This document shows positions 1 to 11,459 of a stretch of 64,000 nucleotides of DNA, piece by piece. A program made the position numbers and the translations under genes. The first letter of the stretch is position 1. Each line of letters opens with the position of its first letter. Origin of the DNA: Knoxdaviesia capensis (Eukaryota; Ascomycota; Sordariomycetes; Microascales; Gondwanamycetaceae); the NCBI GenBank assembly GCA_001510575.1, contig LNGK01000003.1:2818473-2882472 (forward strand), written 5' to 3'. The notes below the pieces were generated by a model. That model made no database searches. It had not been told where the DNA came from and saw nothing but the letters and a program-made list of their open reading frames with translations.

Positions 1-3000
1 ACGAGCGTACGAGCGCGCAAAGCCGGTAAACGGCAAGAGTTGGCCGTTTGGCACCACCAATTGCGTCTCTCAACAACCGGGCGTTCTGGCCACCCAGATG
101 GCCTGGCTCTGCTAACTTACAGTGGTACCCCGAAGAGCAGGTTGTTCCGGCCAGAAACACCAGCCCGACGGGACCGCCAGCGTGCGCGGGCACACGACAA
201 GATTCTAAAGGCGGCTCGCTGGATGAGCCCGTCACCCCGCCAGTTCAAGAACTCGGGCATTGACAGCGCGCGCAAGTAAATTGGGGTTATGTGAGTGAGA
301 CGTGAGATAACACCACGCACGCATGCACGTGCACACATGCATCCATTGAAAGTGAAGTTGGGCGAATGGACGTGTTGGAGCTACGAGGTGAACGAGAGCA
401 CGAAAAAAACAAAAAAAAAATGGTGACAGGAGCTTAGGCTTCTTGGCTTTGGGTATCAAATGCTCATTTTTCACATGACGTCAAAACCTCGGGTTCGGGG
501 GTTTAGTACGGACATAGTGCGGCCGGCGGCCAACGGGGGGGGATTTGGCGGCCCCTGTCAACTGGGGTTCTTTTTTTTTTTTACAGGGGAAATGCTCCCG
601 AGTACTGACTGTAGTTGTAACTATCGAGAAACTGTACTACACTTCAACTCAAGCCTCAAGTGTATTGAGTCCACCCACCCTGTGCCTCCGAGACCGCGGG
701 CCCACCGCCGGGGCAAGGCCATCGGTGCACACTGTGCCTTCAGCCGGGGAGTAAAATGCAAACCTGAGTGCTCTAATACATTTGTGCTTGTTCGTGGTAG
801 CCCGCAGACGAGGAGCCCGGCGGGAGAGTAGAATACTGGATCGTTCTCAAGGTGGCTTTCTATGGTCTAGAGTGCTGGAAAGCAAGTACCACTCCGTGTC
901 AGTGAGGGTGTCTATCTGATTTGGCGGGCGGGGGTCTAGCTGCCCGACTTGCGGTGGCCGGCAGCGATGAAATGGATGGACATACTGACGGGGGGGGGCA
1001 GGTATTTATATGCGGTCGTTTCAAGTTGCAACGAGTGAAGCCTTCATGAAGTGATTCATACACTCATAGCACGCGAGCTAACTCTAACCACACCAAACAT
1101 CAAACGTCTCCATGACTGCTCTGGTGCCAACTTGAGGGGCCCGCGCGAGGAGGATTTTACACCGAAACAACTGGTCTTGGCGGATGAACCGGAGTATTTG
1201 GAAGAAACCCAATTGATCCAGTGTTGGAGAAGGGCTTTTTTTCTTCTTTTTGTCCTTTTTCCTTTTTATTTTATTTTTATTTCTATTTTTTGAGAGTGTC
1301 CCCGAAATATTGACCGCTAGTGAGCCTCGACCAGCGACACGGCCTTGGTGCAGCACGTAGCCAGACGACGACAGCAGGCCAGGCACCAACGGCCAACCGG
1401 ACCAGTTCCTCAGAGCCATCAAACTTGTAGATAGGAGAGCCGGGTTGCCGTCTGTCCGACTGTCCGACGTGTATACGCAGCGAACATTCACGCACCACAC
1501 AGTGTAGTCAGGCTTTCGTGGATTCCGACCCCCGTGACAGATTACCGGTTTACGTTGGCACGGCGGGACATGCTGGATGAGGCCTTGCAAATGGAATGCA
1601 GGTGGCCAGCGCTTCATTCTGCTTGTACGCCGGAAGTCACCTGCTGGGCAAAGGGACTTGTGTGTGTCGCTGTTCCTGTATACTGGAGGCATGCTAGATC
1701 ATGTGTACCGTGAACAAGCCGATACCAGCCCGTGCAGAGTCCGGATCTAGCGGGTGAACGTGTCGACAGGGTCTTGCGCTCGTGAAGCAGTCCTTGCTTC
1801 CTGACTTCACAGCTTCCGAGGCGGGTCTCCGAGCGATCCGAGGCGTCGGCCTAGACCGCCCCCCCCAAAAAAAGTCTGTCCCAGGGGACCGACCGCCTTC
1901 AATCGAACGCCTTTCCCATCTCACATCCGTGCTACTTTCTAATTTCTCACTACCGCTCTTACGATGCTGCCTGGCTCGCCCTTCCACATACCGCTTCTTT
2001 GGAACCGTCTAAAAGTAATTGGACACCTCTTGCCGAAGTTTCGCCAGTCCCGGGTTCCCTATACCCGGGCCGCCGCTTGCCGCCGGGTTCGGCCTAGCGC
2101 GCCGCCGACTTTTCTCCGGGACACAGGCTAACAGCCGCCACGATGAGAAGTCACCAAAGTAACGGAGAGGTAAAGGGCGGATTTTTTTGGGATTTTTTGG
2201 GATCTTTTGGGATTTTTTTTTGTTTTGCTTTCTATTTGGAAACCAAAAGTTTGATGCGTTGAGAGAAATACAAAGAACGAGACCAGAAGCGAAACAGCGG
2301 ACAGAATTAGAGTGCGTGGTGTTGATACTCTCCCGGCCGCCGTTCTCCGTCTTCTGCCCCCCCCCTCCCCCTCCCAGCCTGACTCGTCGCCGGGGCCAGG
2401 ACCACCACGAGGGGACAAAAGTCACATCACTCCATAAAGCACCAGTTTTCCCCCGCTTCTCACGAGGCTCGGACACTCTGGAATGGAGGCGAAAGTGGGA
2501 ATACTTCACAAGAAACAGCGGAAGGCCGGCGTGCAGGAGAGCGGAAGCAGAGTCCCACGCACCAAGCGCCGTCTTCGACGCGTGGCCCAGTGATTCTGCG
2601 AACGTGTGTCTCTACGACCTGGGCTGTTCTAGGCAATCTCCAGAGAATTCCCCTCTCGAAATACCTGTAAAAATGTGACAAGATGATCCGGTGCTGTGGT
2701 ATCAGGTCATCCATCGTCCGCGGCGCCCGGCTGGTGCATGGCTAGGCTCGGCTTGGCCCCGGGGCGCATGTGATCTTCGCGAAGATTGGCCTTGGGAAAG
2801 ATAGAAAAAAGGCTAGAAAGAAAGCCAGAAACAGACGGCGCTTGGAATGGTGCGCACCGGAGTCTAGACCGACGGCGTGATGTGGTCTGGGCAACTCCTC
2901 AGCCGATGGTGGCTTTTCTTTTCTCCAGTTCGATGGTCGCGCAGTGGACCACGTGAACACTCTTCCAGTTAGTCAACTGGAGAGGGTCTTGTGATGGTGG

Positions 3001-3030
3001 CATGGGCGGCTGGGTTAGACCCTAGAGCTA

Positions 3031-3090
3031 ACAACCCTAAGGCATCATTGACAACCCTAAGGCGTCATTCACAACCCTAAGGTCAACTAA
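3031..3090. repeat. Three tandem 20-bp telobox repeats
   Basis: Three consecutive 20-bp units begin at 3031, 3051 and 3071. Each starts with acaaccctaagg and so contains one exact AACCCTAA (3033-3040, 3053-3060, 3073-3080). Units 1 and 2 differ at two positions; unit 3 diverges after its twelfth base. A related, imperfect word lies just upstream (gttagaccctag, 3014-3025). The exact 20-bp period places each telobox on nearly the same helix face. It could be a binding array for a telobox Myb protein such as the one encoded at 49750-51657; that is inference. Confidence 0.85.
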
Positions 3091-5602
3091 CTAACCACTC
3101 CATCGGCGGGTTTTGAAGTCCCTGCAACCTTACCACTCCACGAACGCAGTCGAAACGACCGAGAGAACGAGAGTTGCAGACCTTCTGCAAACATCCGGCG
3201 AAAGTCCCTACGAGCCGGAATATCCAAGATCGCCCTGGAATTGCGTCACACAGCAGCAGCCCAGCGCCTTGCATGAGTCCGAAGTACGACGAACGAGCCA
3301 GACAAACGAAGGCCAAACACGATGTGCTTCGTCTGAACAAGGGATTGGCCCAGACGAAGCAGCGAAGAGGGCGGACGGGAACAGGGCATGGCACGGTGTC
3401 TGGGCACTGGCGCGGGGCACTCGCCTTTTCCTTTCTGCGCCTGCATGCGTGTTGTGTGCTTGCGTGTGGGCGGTTGTGCATCGCCCGTTGAGCCCTGACG
3501 TGCCAGCGCAGCAACTCCACCAACTCGACACAATTCCTCTGTGGTGGTTCGTGCCGAGAGTGTGTCTCACACGTGCAGCAGCCAGCAGCACGCCGGTTGT
3601 GCGGAGGGCATCTGTGAGAGACACGCCGCAGGCCATCGATATGTGAGTGCTCGTCCGGTCCACGGCCCGCCGACGCACGGAGGGAGCAGCTGGTATTGGC
3701 GCAAGGAGAGAGAGAGAGCGGGCAACAGGACAACCGAGCAGAACAAGAACGACGAATTTGTATCGTCATGTTGGAGACGACCACCACCGCCGGGTGATTG
3801 CGAGGCTGGTCTGCAGCTCGGCTGCTGCCCAACAGTGATCGGCAGCGGTGCGGCTGACGGCACTAGCAGGGACAACGACTTTTTGGCCTGTCCGTGTGTG
3901 TGCTGCCCAATTGGCGGTCTGAAGCTGAAAAGAGGCGACAAAACGGGCCTTGATATGCGGGCGAATGCGACCCAACATGGACGAATTAGGACATTCGCCT
4001 GTCCTACCCAGGCCGGAAACGAGGTCCAGCACAGTGAGAACAAGCAGGAGGCCGAACGTGCGTCTGTGGTTTCGTTGGAACAAATGTCTGATCTCTGCGT
4101 CCTCCCTTCATTTCTCCGGCTCCCTTTGCGTGATACATGTGTCTATATTGGGACCTTGGCAATACTGACTTGACTGGTCGATAATAGGGAGGGACAGGAG
4201 GGTGTTTGCAGGATATATCTGCGCAGACTTGAATCTCGCTCTCTGTGAGAGTGAATGCGAGGTCAGCCACAGACCTCTCAATGGTGGAAACTCTCCATCC
4301 TCCTGCTTATACTATGACTACAGTCGTTTCTCAGCAGACTGTCCTGTGTATCTGCCCAACACCGTCTGATGTGGAAACCACAGACAGCGGCAAGCCACCA
4401 CTTCATCTCAACCCTTGCCCGTGCCCTCGCCCTTGCACCCTTCCGCCCCCCCGCCCGAACTGGCATGCCGCAGGGCCAAGCCGGGGGAAAATGTGGCCCA
4501 GAGTGGATTTGCTTGGTGGATGGACATTCCGGATTCGTTCACTGAGGGTCAGTGTTGGGTCCAGGACCTGTGTGCAGCGAGACACCACGGAGTGTAGCGG
4601 CAGCGGCTATTGGCGGGTCTTTGGCGGTCAATCGTGAGCAGGGACCAAGTGGAAGCAGACACGGGAGCGCTGGAATGGATGCGGGAGTGCCCCTGTGAAG
4701 AGTCTTGACGGCGAAGAACGAGGTAGGTCAACAGGAGGGAGAGGGAGTTGGAATGCCTAGGGCCGAGTATCGGGGCTCTGGTGCCGAAGCTAAGAGGAAG
4801 ACAGAAGACTGGCGGACCATCTAATCCACATCTCTGGGACTCTCTCCCTTCTTCGCCCTTCCCACGGTCGTAGACTCCCGGTCCACATTCACTCTCGTAT
4901 TCCCCTCGTTATCTGAAGATCCATCCTGTGTCTCACCAGTCCTGACTCTGTGTCTCCTCCCTCACTTAGGGCTGGGGATTTGCCCACACATTCGCCTTTG
5001 TGCCCTCGCACCCTCCCAGACTCCAGATCCATATACTGGATATGCACATACATACCCCGAACCTGTCGAACGAAAGAAAAGAGGACCCGCTATGCATAAT
5101 GCGCGCTTCGTCCCGTCATAGGGCAAACAACCCGGGCTCTCCTCTGTTCCCCCCCCCTTGTTTTGGCCTTGCCGTGTGTTCCACCACGCCAGAAACAAAG
5201 GGAGACACGGCTCAACCCACTGTGTCTTGTGTGTGTATATATACTTGGGCCTCTGCCACCCCCCCGGGCGGGCCGTTGGGAAAAAAGAAAACCTGGAGAA
5301 AATGCGAACTCTACGGCTTCCCGCGTTCGTGATCCGCATTTCCCTCTCTTTTCTCTGTGTGCAGTGTGTGTCTGTGTGTGGTGATATTATCGTACATCTT
5401 TTCCGGCCGTCTTCATCTTGCGTGTGATATCCATTCATTGCTGGCTTGTTGTTTTGTCTATATGCATCTGTTCTGTTGCCTCAACTTTTGCGATTTCGCT
5501 CTCTTTTCCCGGTTTCACTGACCTCAAGTTAGACAGAGCCAAGCCCCGAATCCTCTCGATTCAAGCTCGAGTAGCCGGGCTCCCACCGTCAGACAAACCG
5601 TT

Positions 5603-5610
5603 AACCCTAG
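5603..5610. promoter_or_regulatory. AACCCTAG telobox-like site upstream of the DUF2235 gene
   Basis: A single AACCCTAG word lies 47 bp before the ATG at 5657. It may sit in the leader rather than the promoter. It is listed because related words recur through the window. Confidence 0.35.
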
Positions 5611-5656
5611 GCGTTCCAGTTGTTTTCGCCCTCCTCAACCCCCAGGCACCTTAAGA

Positions 5657-8039
5657 ATGAGTGGCCTTCTCTCAGTTGCACCCCCGGCCCCTCCGACCCC
5701 GGAGCCACACGACCGGGACAGCGTCCAATTCGCCACTCCCGCCAGCACCCCACGACGCCTCGGGCCAGCGGCCGACATACACCAGGTCCCCACATCGCAC
5801 GACGACCCGGACTCCGACTCCGACGCCGATGTGTTCACCGATCGCCGGAATGCGAATACCCGCCGCGCGCCGCTCCAGGAGTGCGCCGGCCAGGGCCCCA
5901 CTTCCGACATGGTGCCCGGGCCCCGGCGCCGGAAGCTGGTGTTGTGCTTCGATGGTACGGGGAATAAGTTCCACGGAGACGATAGTGATTCGAACATCCT
6001 CAAGATCTTCCGCATGCTGGACCGCACTGCTTGCGACCAGTGTAAGTGCCATATCCCCTAAGTTTATATATCCAGATCAAGACTTTGGCTAACAGAATTC
6101 TAGACCACTACTACCAACGTAAGGAACCTGCTCCATATCCTCCAACAGTTCCACACTACTAACTTCCCCCTCCCCCCACCCAGCCGGCATCGGCACCTAC
6201 GTCGACACCGACGACCTCGGCCACCGCAGCCTGCGCGAGCGCATGCGCTCGTGGTACCTCAAAGCCAAAGACTCGGCGGTGGGCTCGTCGTTCGACAAGC
6301 ACGTGGTGGGCGGCTACCGCTTCCTGATGCGATTCTACAACCCGGGCGACGACATCTTCATCTTCGGCTTCTCGCGCGGCGCGTACATTGCGCGCTTCCT
6401 CGCCGAGATGCTCGACCACGTCGGCCTGCTCTCGCACGGCAACGAGGAGATGGTGTTCTTCGCCTGGAAGACCTTCTCGCAGTGGCAGTGCCGCAGCGAC
6501 GACGGCGCCGATGCCCGCCACCAGGCCTTCCAGTTCATGAAGGGCTTCCGCGAGACTTTCTCGCGGCCGGTGCGGCGCATTCGCTTTCTCGGCCTGTTTG
6601 ATACCGTCAACTCCGTGCCGCGCTTCGAGACCGCGTGGATGCAGCGCTCCAAGTTCCCGTACACTGCGCGGAGCACCGCCCGAGTTGTGCGCCACGCTGT
6701 TAGTATTGACGAGCGGCGGGCAAAGTTCCGCCAGGATCTGATTTACCAGCAGGCCATTGTCCCGGCCGCTGAAGCCGAGAGCATTGCTGCCAGCGTCCGC
6801 GCCGGCCTGCCCGCCGTGACCTCTCCGACAAGGAATAGTGTTGCGGTCGCCACCCCGGAACGCAAGTTCAACCCGTATCGGGCGAACAAACCGACCTCGG
6901 CTGCCGTGGCCAGCCCCAAAACCGTGGGCGACACTCCCCGCGGCCGACCGCGCGCTGGATTGCTGACAGCTGAAGTGTCGTTGGCGGTGCCAATGGGCCG
7001 GCGGAGCATCAGCAACGGGCGGCGGTTCAGCGGCGAGGACCAGCCGGAGCGGTTCCGCGTCCGGTCCCGGTCTCGCGGGGCCTCCAGCTACGCCGGCAGC
7101 CGCCGCCGGTTCCCCGGCCTCACCGCCGACGGTGCGTCCATCGGCTCGCACATCTCCCACCACATCCCACCGCCGAACCCGTACGACGACGACTCCGATG
7201 ACGACGAGTCGCAGGACATCGACGAGGTGTGGTTCGCAGGTGGCCACGGCGACGTGGGCGGCGGCTGGCAGGTGGAGCAGGACGGCTGCAAGAACGCCAG
7301 CCACGTGCCGCTGACGTGGATGGTGCGCGAGGCCATGCGCGCCGGCCTGCACTTCGATATGGAGAAGGTCATTGACATGGGCTGTGCGGATGCCATGCGC
7401 GACATTGACCCAGACCGGGCTGATGCCGAAGCTATCCCGGACATCCAGATCAACATGGCCATGTCAAGAACCGACACCGGCATAGCCGAGGACGACGAGA
7501 AAGGCACCATGGCCGACCGAATCCGGAGCATGTCGAGGCGCGCCGAGACCGCCCTCACAGCCACCACCGCCACAGCCGTCCCCGGCGGCCCCGCCTCGGA
7601 CCCGCCCTCGGGCACGGCGACCGATACAGCCCGCCCGAGCACGTTCCACGAGTCATTGCTGCGCGCCCACCGCTCCCGCATCCACGACTCGCTCAAGTAC
7701 GGCTGCGGCCTGAGCCGCGGCACCGTGCTGTCATGGCGGCTGATGGAGTACCTGCCGTTCCGCCGCATGGACCTGCAGCCGGATGGCACGTGGCAACCCA
7801 TCCGCTGGCCGCTGCCGTGCGGCGAGGTGCGCGATATGCCGTTGAATGCGCGTGTGCACGGCAGCGTGGTGCGGCGTATGCGCGAGGACCCGTCGTATCG
7901 GCCGGGGAATCTGATTGTCGGCGGTGGTGGCCGGGGGTGCCGCGTGGCTCCGGCCGAGCTTGGCATGGGTGAGTGGGAGTGTGTGGCCGAGGAGGGAGAT
8001 CTTATCGGCGAGATTTGGGTGCGGAAAGGATATGCGTAA
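5657..8039 (+). CDS. DUF2235 / Tle1-like alpha/beta hydrolase
   Basis: Three exons: 5657-6041, 6104-6118 (a 15-nt micro-exon) and 6184-8039, giving 751 aa. Both introns have GT/AG ends; the first has a clear ggctaac branch site, and the second shows actaac. Joining the exons restores the family motif HYYQPGIGTY around residue 130-139. The DUF2235 fold (T6SS Tle1 phospholipase-like) is shown by KLVLCFDGTGNKF (93-105), the nucleophile elbow GFSRGA (195-200, Ser197), GLFDTVNS (Asp273) and WFAGGHGDVGGGW (about 483-495, His489), so a Ser-Asp-His set is complete. A low-complexity insert of about 150 residues (323-478) separates the Asp and His blocks. The N-terminal 90 residues are Pro/Asp-rich and probably disordered. 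No signal peptide is seen. The substrate is unknown; lipid or other ester hydrolysis is inferred from the family. Confidence 0.9.
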
Positions 8040-8245
8040 ACGACCGCGAGCCAGATCCCAGATTGTTAGACAGTTCATCTCGAACGATGGCGGGTTGATT
8101 GATGCATTTTTGATATCAGATTGAGAGGGCACAATTCTCTACGGGACCGGTACCTGGGACCGAATCATCAGCTTGGGGTATTGCCAGTTAGCTACTTCGA
8201 TAACCATGACACTGTTTCCCATCTAATAATAACTCCCCGTCAAGC

Positions 8246-8974
8246 TTAAGCACTGTCGCCACCAGCCCCGAGTCTGTATGTGCGAAAGCCCTCTAAGATA
8301 ACACGCTTTGTATACTCCGTAGAAAACGGGATCCTGCGCCCATCCGCAACGACCTCAGCCCGAACCTCTTCTTCGGTGGCCCACACGTAATCCTGGTGCT
8401 CATTCGGATCCAGCCGGACAGCCGGGACCCCGGTCTCCGGGTCAGGCGCATCCTCAACCTGGACCTCGAAGGCGAACCGTTTCCAGAAGTACTTGCCCGT
8501 GCGATTACAGAACAGGTACGCATACGGCGCAAACAGCGCGCGCGCCGCCGCGCCCGCCGCAGACGGCACGATGTGCGCGGCGCCGGGCGGCATCTGCACG
8601 GAGATGTCCGCGGTCATCGGCACCGGCCGCACGACGTGGCGCGCGGTCAGGCCGGCCTCTTCCCACAGCTCGCGGGCCGCGGCTGCCAGCATGGTCGCGT
8701 CGGTGGCGTCCATGGCGCCGCCGGGGACCTCCCACAGGTTGGGCATCGAGTCGTGCGCCGCGCGCTGCACCAGCAGCAGCTGCGGGCCGGCCGCGGGGTC
8801 CCGGCCGGGGAAGAACACGAGCGCGAACGACGACAGGCCGGCCAGCCACGGCTCTTCGGCCTGCCTTATCCAGTCGGCCATGGTGATGTTCCACGGTGCC
8901 ACGGACTCGTCGAATGTCAGGTTGGCAAAATCCGGCGCGCCGGCCGGAGCGGATGCGGGGGCGGGGTCCGGCAT
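8246..8974 (-). CDS. Nudix hydrolase domain protein
   Basis: Single exon, 242 aa. The Nudix region begins near residue 48 (FALVFFPGRD) and the box lies at 85-109: WEVPGG before it, RELWEEAGL (101-109) at its end. The catalytic REUXEEXGU half is intact. The first Glu of the canonical GX5E portion is Ala93 in TDAT, where many fungal relatives have Glu. The C-terminal half (DPNEHQDYVWATEEEV) is the usual strand plus acidic helix. Such proteins hydrolyse nucleoside diphosphate-X compounds in cytosol or organelles; the substrate cannot be told from sequence. The gene is convergent with the DUF2235 gene (206 bp between stops). A tatata word lies about 30-35 bp upstream of the ATG. Confidence 0.9.
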   Translation of the reverse strand: MPDPAPASAPAGAPDFANLTFDESVAPWNITMADWIRQAEEPWLAGLSSFALVFFPGRDPAAGPQLLLVQRAAHDSMPNLWEVPGGAMDATDATMLAAAARELWEEAGLTARHVVRPVPMTADISVQMPPGAAHIVPSAAGAAARALFAPYAYLFCNRTGKYFWKRFAFEVQVEDAPDPETGVPAVRLDPNEHQDYVWATEEEVRAEVVADGRRIPFSTEYTKRVILEGFRTYRLGAGGDSA

Positions 8975-10426
8975 GGGAGTTTATGGCAATATTGGGATAC
9001 TGAATATATAGATTCTGATGAATGGGATAGGTTGTCGAAGATCAAACAACCGAATTGGCTCGGCATGCAGGAATGATCGAGAGAAAGGCGGGAACCCGCA
9101 GGAGACACAGATGCAGGCCTCACACAGCCGGATATATTGACGGAATCGCACAGGCAGAACCTGTCAAACACCGAAAAGATAGAGACTCCGGGCTGACAGC
9201 TAAAAATTCGACAAACAGGAACCGGAATATAACGGATGGGCTCGGATGTAACAGTCCTAACGACTCACAGCTTTCGTGGGTTGGGTTTGAAGGGCGAAAC
9301 TACTGTGCATTAGGGCAAATCAACGCTATCATAGACGTGGAAGCCTGGGACCCTAGACCCTATCTGGCGTTAGACAACCCTTGACCCTAAGATACTGATT
9401 TTGTCTCGCGGAAAATGAGTGCAACAATTCCAGATCGCAATTTTTGCGATCTGGAGTGTTTTTGAGTCAGAGATAGCTGTTATCCTGGATTTATTTAGGC
9501 CCACTACCTATTTTTGAATTTTTCCTTTGACGTGTTTTTGTGTCTGTTTACATTGTCTGCCTCGTATCTATGCCCTAATACCAGATATTTACAAAGGGTA
9601 TTATGCATGCTTTTTTCTGGCTATAAATACGTCTTCTTCTCTCTCTCCCCTATCATTATTTTTCTTCCTCCTTTCTCTCCTCGTTCCAAACTTTTCCTCC
9701 TTCACACCTCCACCACAAACGACTTTCGATAACTGGCATGTTCCCATTTGTTACTTCATGACTTTGTACATCACATCGTAATACAAGCATGACTCGAGGA
9801 TACGATAGAAGACTTTTCTTCTTCTTATTCCTCTTTTTATGACGATCCACTCTTGGATGGGGATCGCAATCTGGCCCCATTAGGGGTCAGATAGCTGGCC
9901 TAAGTAAGTCGAGACACTCTCAACGTCAACCATGTCTATGATAGCACACATCTAACGATACAACCCCTTCTAGTTACACTCACCCGTGATGGCCATGTAC
10001 GGAGGGCACACGGAGTGGGCTCCGGGTGCCCGGGGTCTACTTAGAGACCTTCAATACAATGGTGGGTGATCGCGCAGTGGGTGCTAAACTGGCTGCGATC
10101 GCTTCACTATTGTATTGTAGGGTGGATCTGGCTGGCTGGTGCGGTGAAGCACGCCTGGGCTCGCTCGCGCGCCCGGTGCGGTGCGGCAAGCCCCAGCGCT
10201 CGATACAGCACCAACTCCTGAGACTGGACTCTCCCGTGTTTGGCGGGAGCGCCTTATGGGGGCCGACTATGTCGGTCTCTGGCCCGGGAGGGTCCGGTTC
10301 CGGTGAAATGACAGGTTCTTTTCTGGACCGATTGTATGCATTCACAATGAACAGCGCGGGTTGACTCGGCGCTGGGGGACCATTTCTCCTCCATAAGACG
10401 CCCCGGGTGACTGGCCAACCGCCCAG

Positions 10427-10472
10427 CAGCCTTCCGGCTCCCGCCAGTTAACTGGTGGGAGTCGTAAGGCTG
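10427..10472. repeat. 46-bp imperfect palindrome without spacer
   Basis: The arm at 10427-10449 (cagccttccggctcccgcc plus agtt) is the reverse complement of 10450-10472, apart from three mismatches in 23. The centre is the palindrome agttaact. As RNA or single-stranded DNA it would form a near-perfect hairpin. Confidence 0.8.
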
Positions 10473-10557
10473 CCGTTGACGGATCCCCGGAGCCCTCTGG
10501 CAATGCTCCGAGTCCGCCAAGCCACCAACTCTACCAAGGAACCCTTCGAGTCCAGAG

Positions 10558-10650
10558 CATTCGACACAGGCACGTCGCCCCCCTGTTTTGGGGGTGGCCG
10601 GTTTCCCAGCCTTCGACAACGCTCTCGTGCTGTTGTGCCCGATGAGCTGG
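10558..10650. repeat. Double-hairpin repeat, copy A
   Basis: Starts with gacacaggcacgtcgccc. The first hairpin pairs cccccc with ggggg around a tgtttt loop (about 10577-10598). The shared block tttcccagcctt follows, then a weaker second hairpin ending in tgcccgatgag. It aligns by eye to copy B over about 80 bp. Confidence 0.65.
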
Positions 10651-10714
10651 AGTCTGGGTGAAATCAAGCTCATGAAGCATGACTCGTCCCCGGAACCGAC
10701 CGAATCGAAAGCCT

Positions 10715-10820
10715 TGGATTCAGAAGGCCACCCTCCCATTCTGGGGGGTCGGTTGCCTTGCTGAGGCTCAGCCTCAGGGTCATCGGGCCGTTGTGCCCGA
10801 GGAAGAAGCGGTAAGAGCCC
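10715..10820. repeat. Double-hairpin repeat, copy D
   Basis: The first stem is ccctccc/gggggg (about 10731-10748). Next comes ctgaggctcagcctcag, a near-perfect 17-bp palindrome. The second stem is tcgggc/gcccga at 10783-10788 and 10795-10800. The tail gaagcggtaagagcc matches the tail of copy B (gaagaggtaagagct). Confidence 0.65.
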
Positions 10821-10930
10821 CGGGGCGGGTGACCACTTGAACTCTCCAACACGGGCTGCCACTGGATCACCGGCATATCCAGAGTGCGCGTCCGTAGCTA
10901 TTCATAGCCCGAATCGACCTGGCCCAACTG

Positions 10931-11042
10931 CGTTCTACTGGACACAGGCAGGTCGCCCTCCTAATTCGGAGGGTGGCCTGTCTCCCAGCCTTGGCCAGAG
11001 CTCCTCGGGCCTTGGTGCCCGAGGACGAAGAGGTAAGAGCTA
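10931..11042. repeat. Double-hairpin repeat, copy B (best preserved)
   Basis: Starts gttctactggacacaggc. The first stem, ccctcc/ggaggg at 10956-10961 and 10968-10973, extends outward with caggt/gcctg-type pairing. It is followed by ctcccagcctt and a perfect 8-bp second stem cctcgggc/gcccgagg (11003-11010, 11017-11024). Compared with copy A, a C-G pair in the first stem is replaced by T-A, which is a compensated change. Confidence 0.7.
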
Positions 11043-11459
11043 CGACACGACATGTACCAACCTCTGATCGACATAGATGCTGACTCTACCTGATTTTTCA
11101 GTTGGCCATCTAGTGATATTGAAGCACTGCGAGACTCTGCCCGAGACTATCGAGACCGTCGTCGAGACGGCCGCCCAGGTTCAGGCTAGCTGAAATCCCT
11201 AGGCCACTCCTAGCAACAAGCCTGAAACGGTGATGGCCTCCTAGGCTCGCCGGCACAGTCGAGACAACCCGCTCCCAGTCCCAGAGACCATACTCTACAC
11301 CTCATGCAAGCTGGGCTGGCCACCCCCCATCCCCAATCTGGCCTGGCTATTCTGCCCGCCGGCTAGAGACTCCACCCAGAGTGTGCCCCCGCCCCCTTCC
11401 AACCTAGACCTGTCTCCCGAGGCCATATGGGCCGACATTCTCCGCTTCTTAACCCGATA

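Larger units (their letters stand above)
1..5656. other. Left intergenic region, no gene recognised
   Basis: Open frames here (the longest about 250 codons on the minus strand at 3083-3832) are low in recognisable motifs and overlap one another on both strands, so I treat them as chance. The region holds a perfect CRE word TGACGTCA at 476-483, pyrimidine/purine runs, a telobox array at 3031-3090 (listed separately), and a TATA-like stretch near 5236-5245 that could belong to the gene starting at 5657. Confidence 0.6.

Noticed and set aside
1084..1692. 202-codon open frame on the minus strand
   Set aside because: No recognisable motif, a lysine run from a poly-T tract, and no start or splice context.
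3083..3832. 249-codon open frame on the minus strand overlapping several plus-strand frames
   Set aside because: Cys/Arg/Ser-rich, no domain; several overlapping frames on both strands indicate lack of stop codons by composition.
6159..7352. 397-codon open frame on the minus strand
   Set aside because: Antisense shadow of the GC-rich DUF2235 exon; no motif, His/Ala/Val-rich composition typical of shadow frames.
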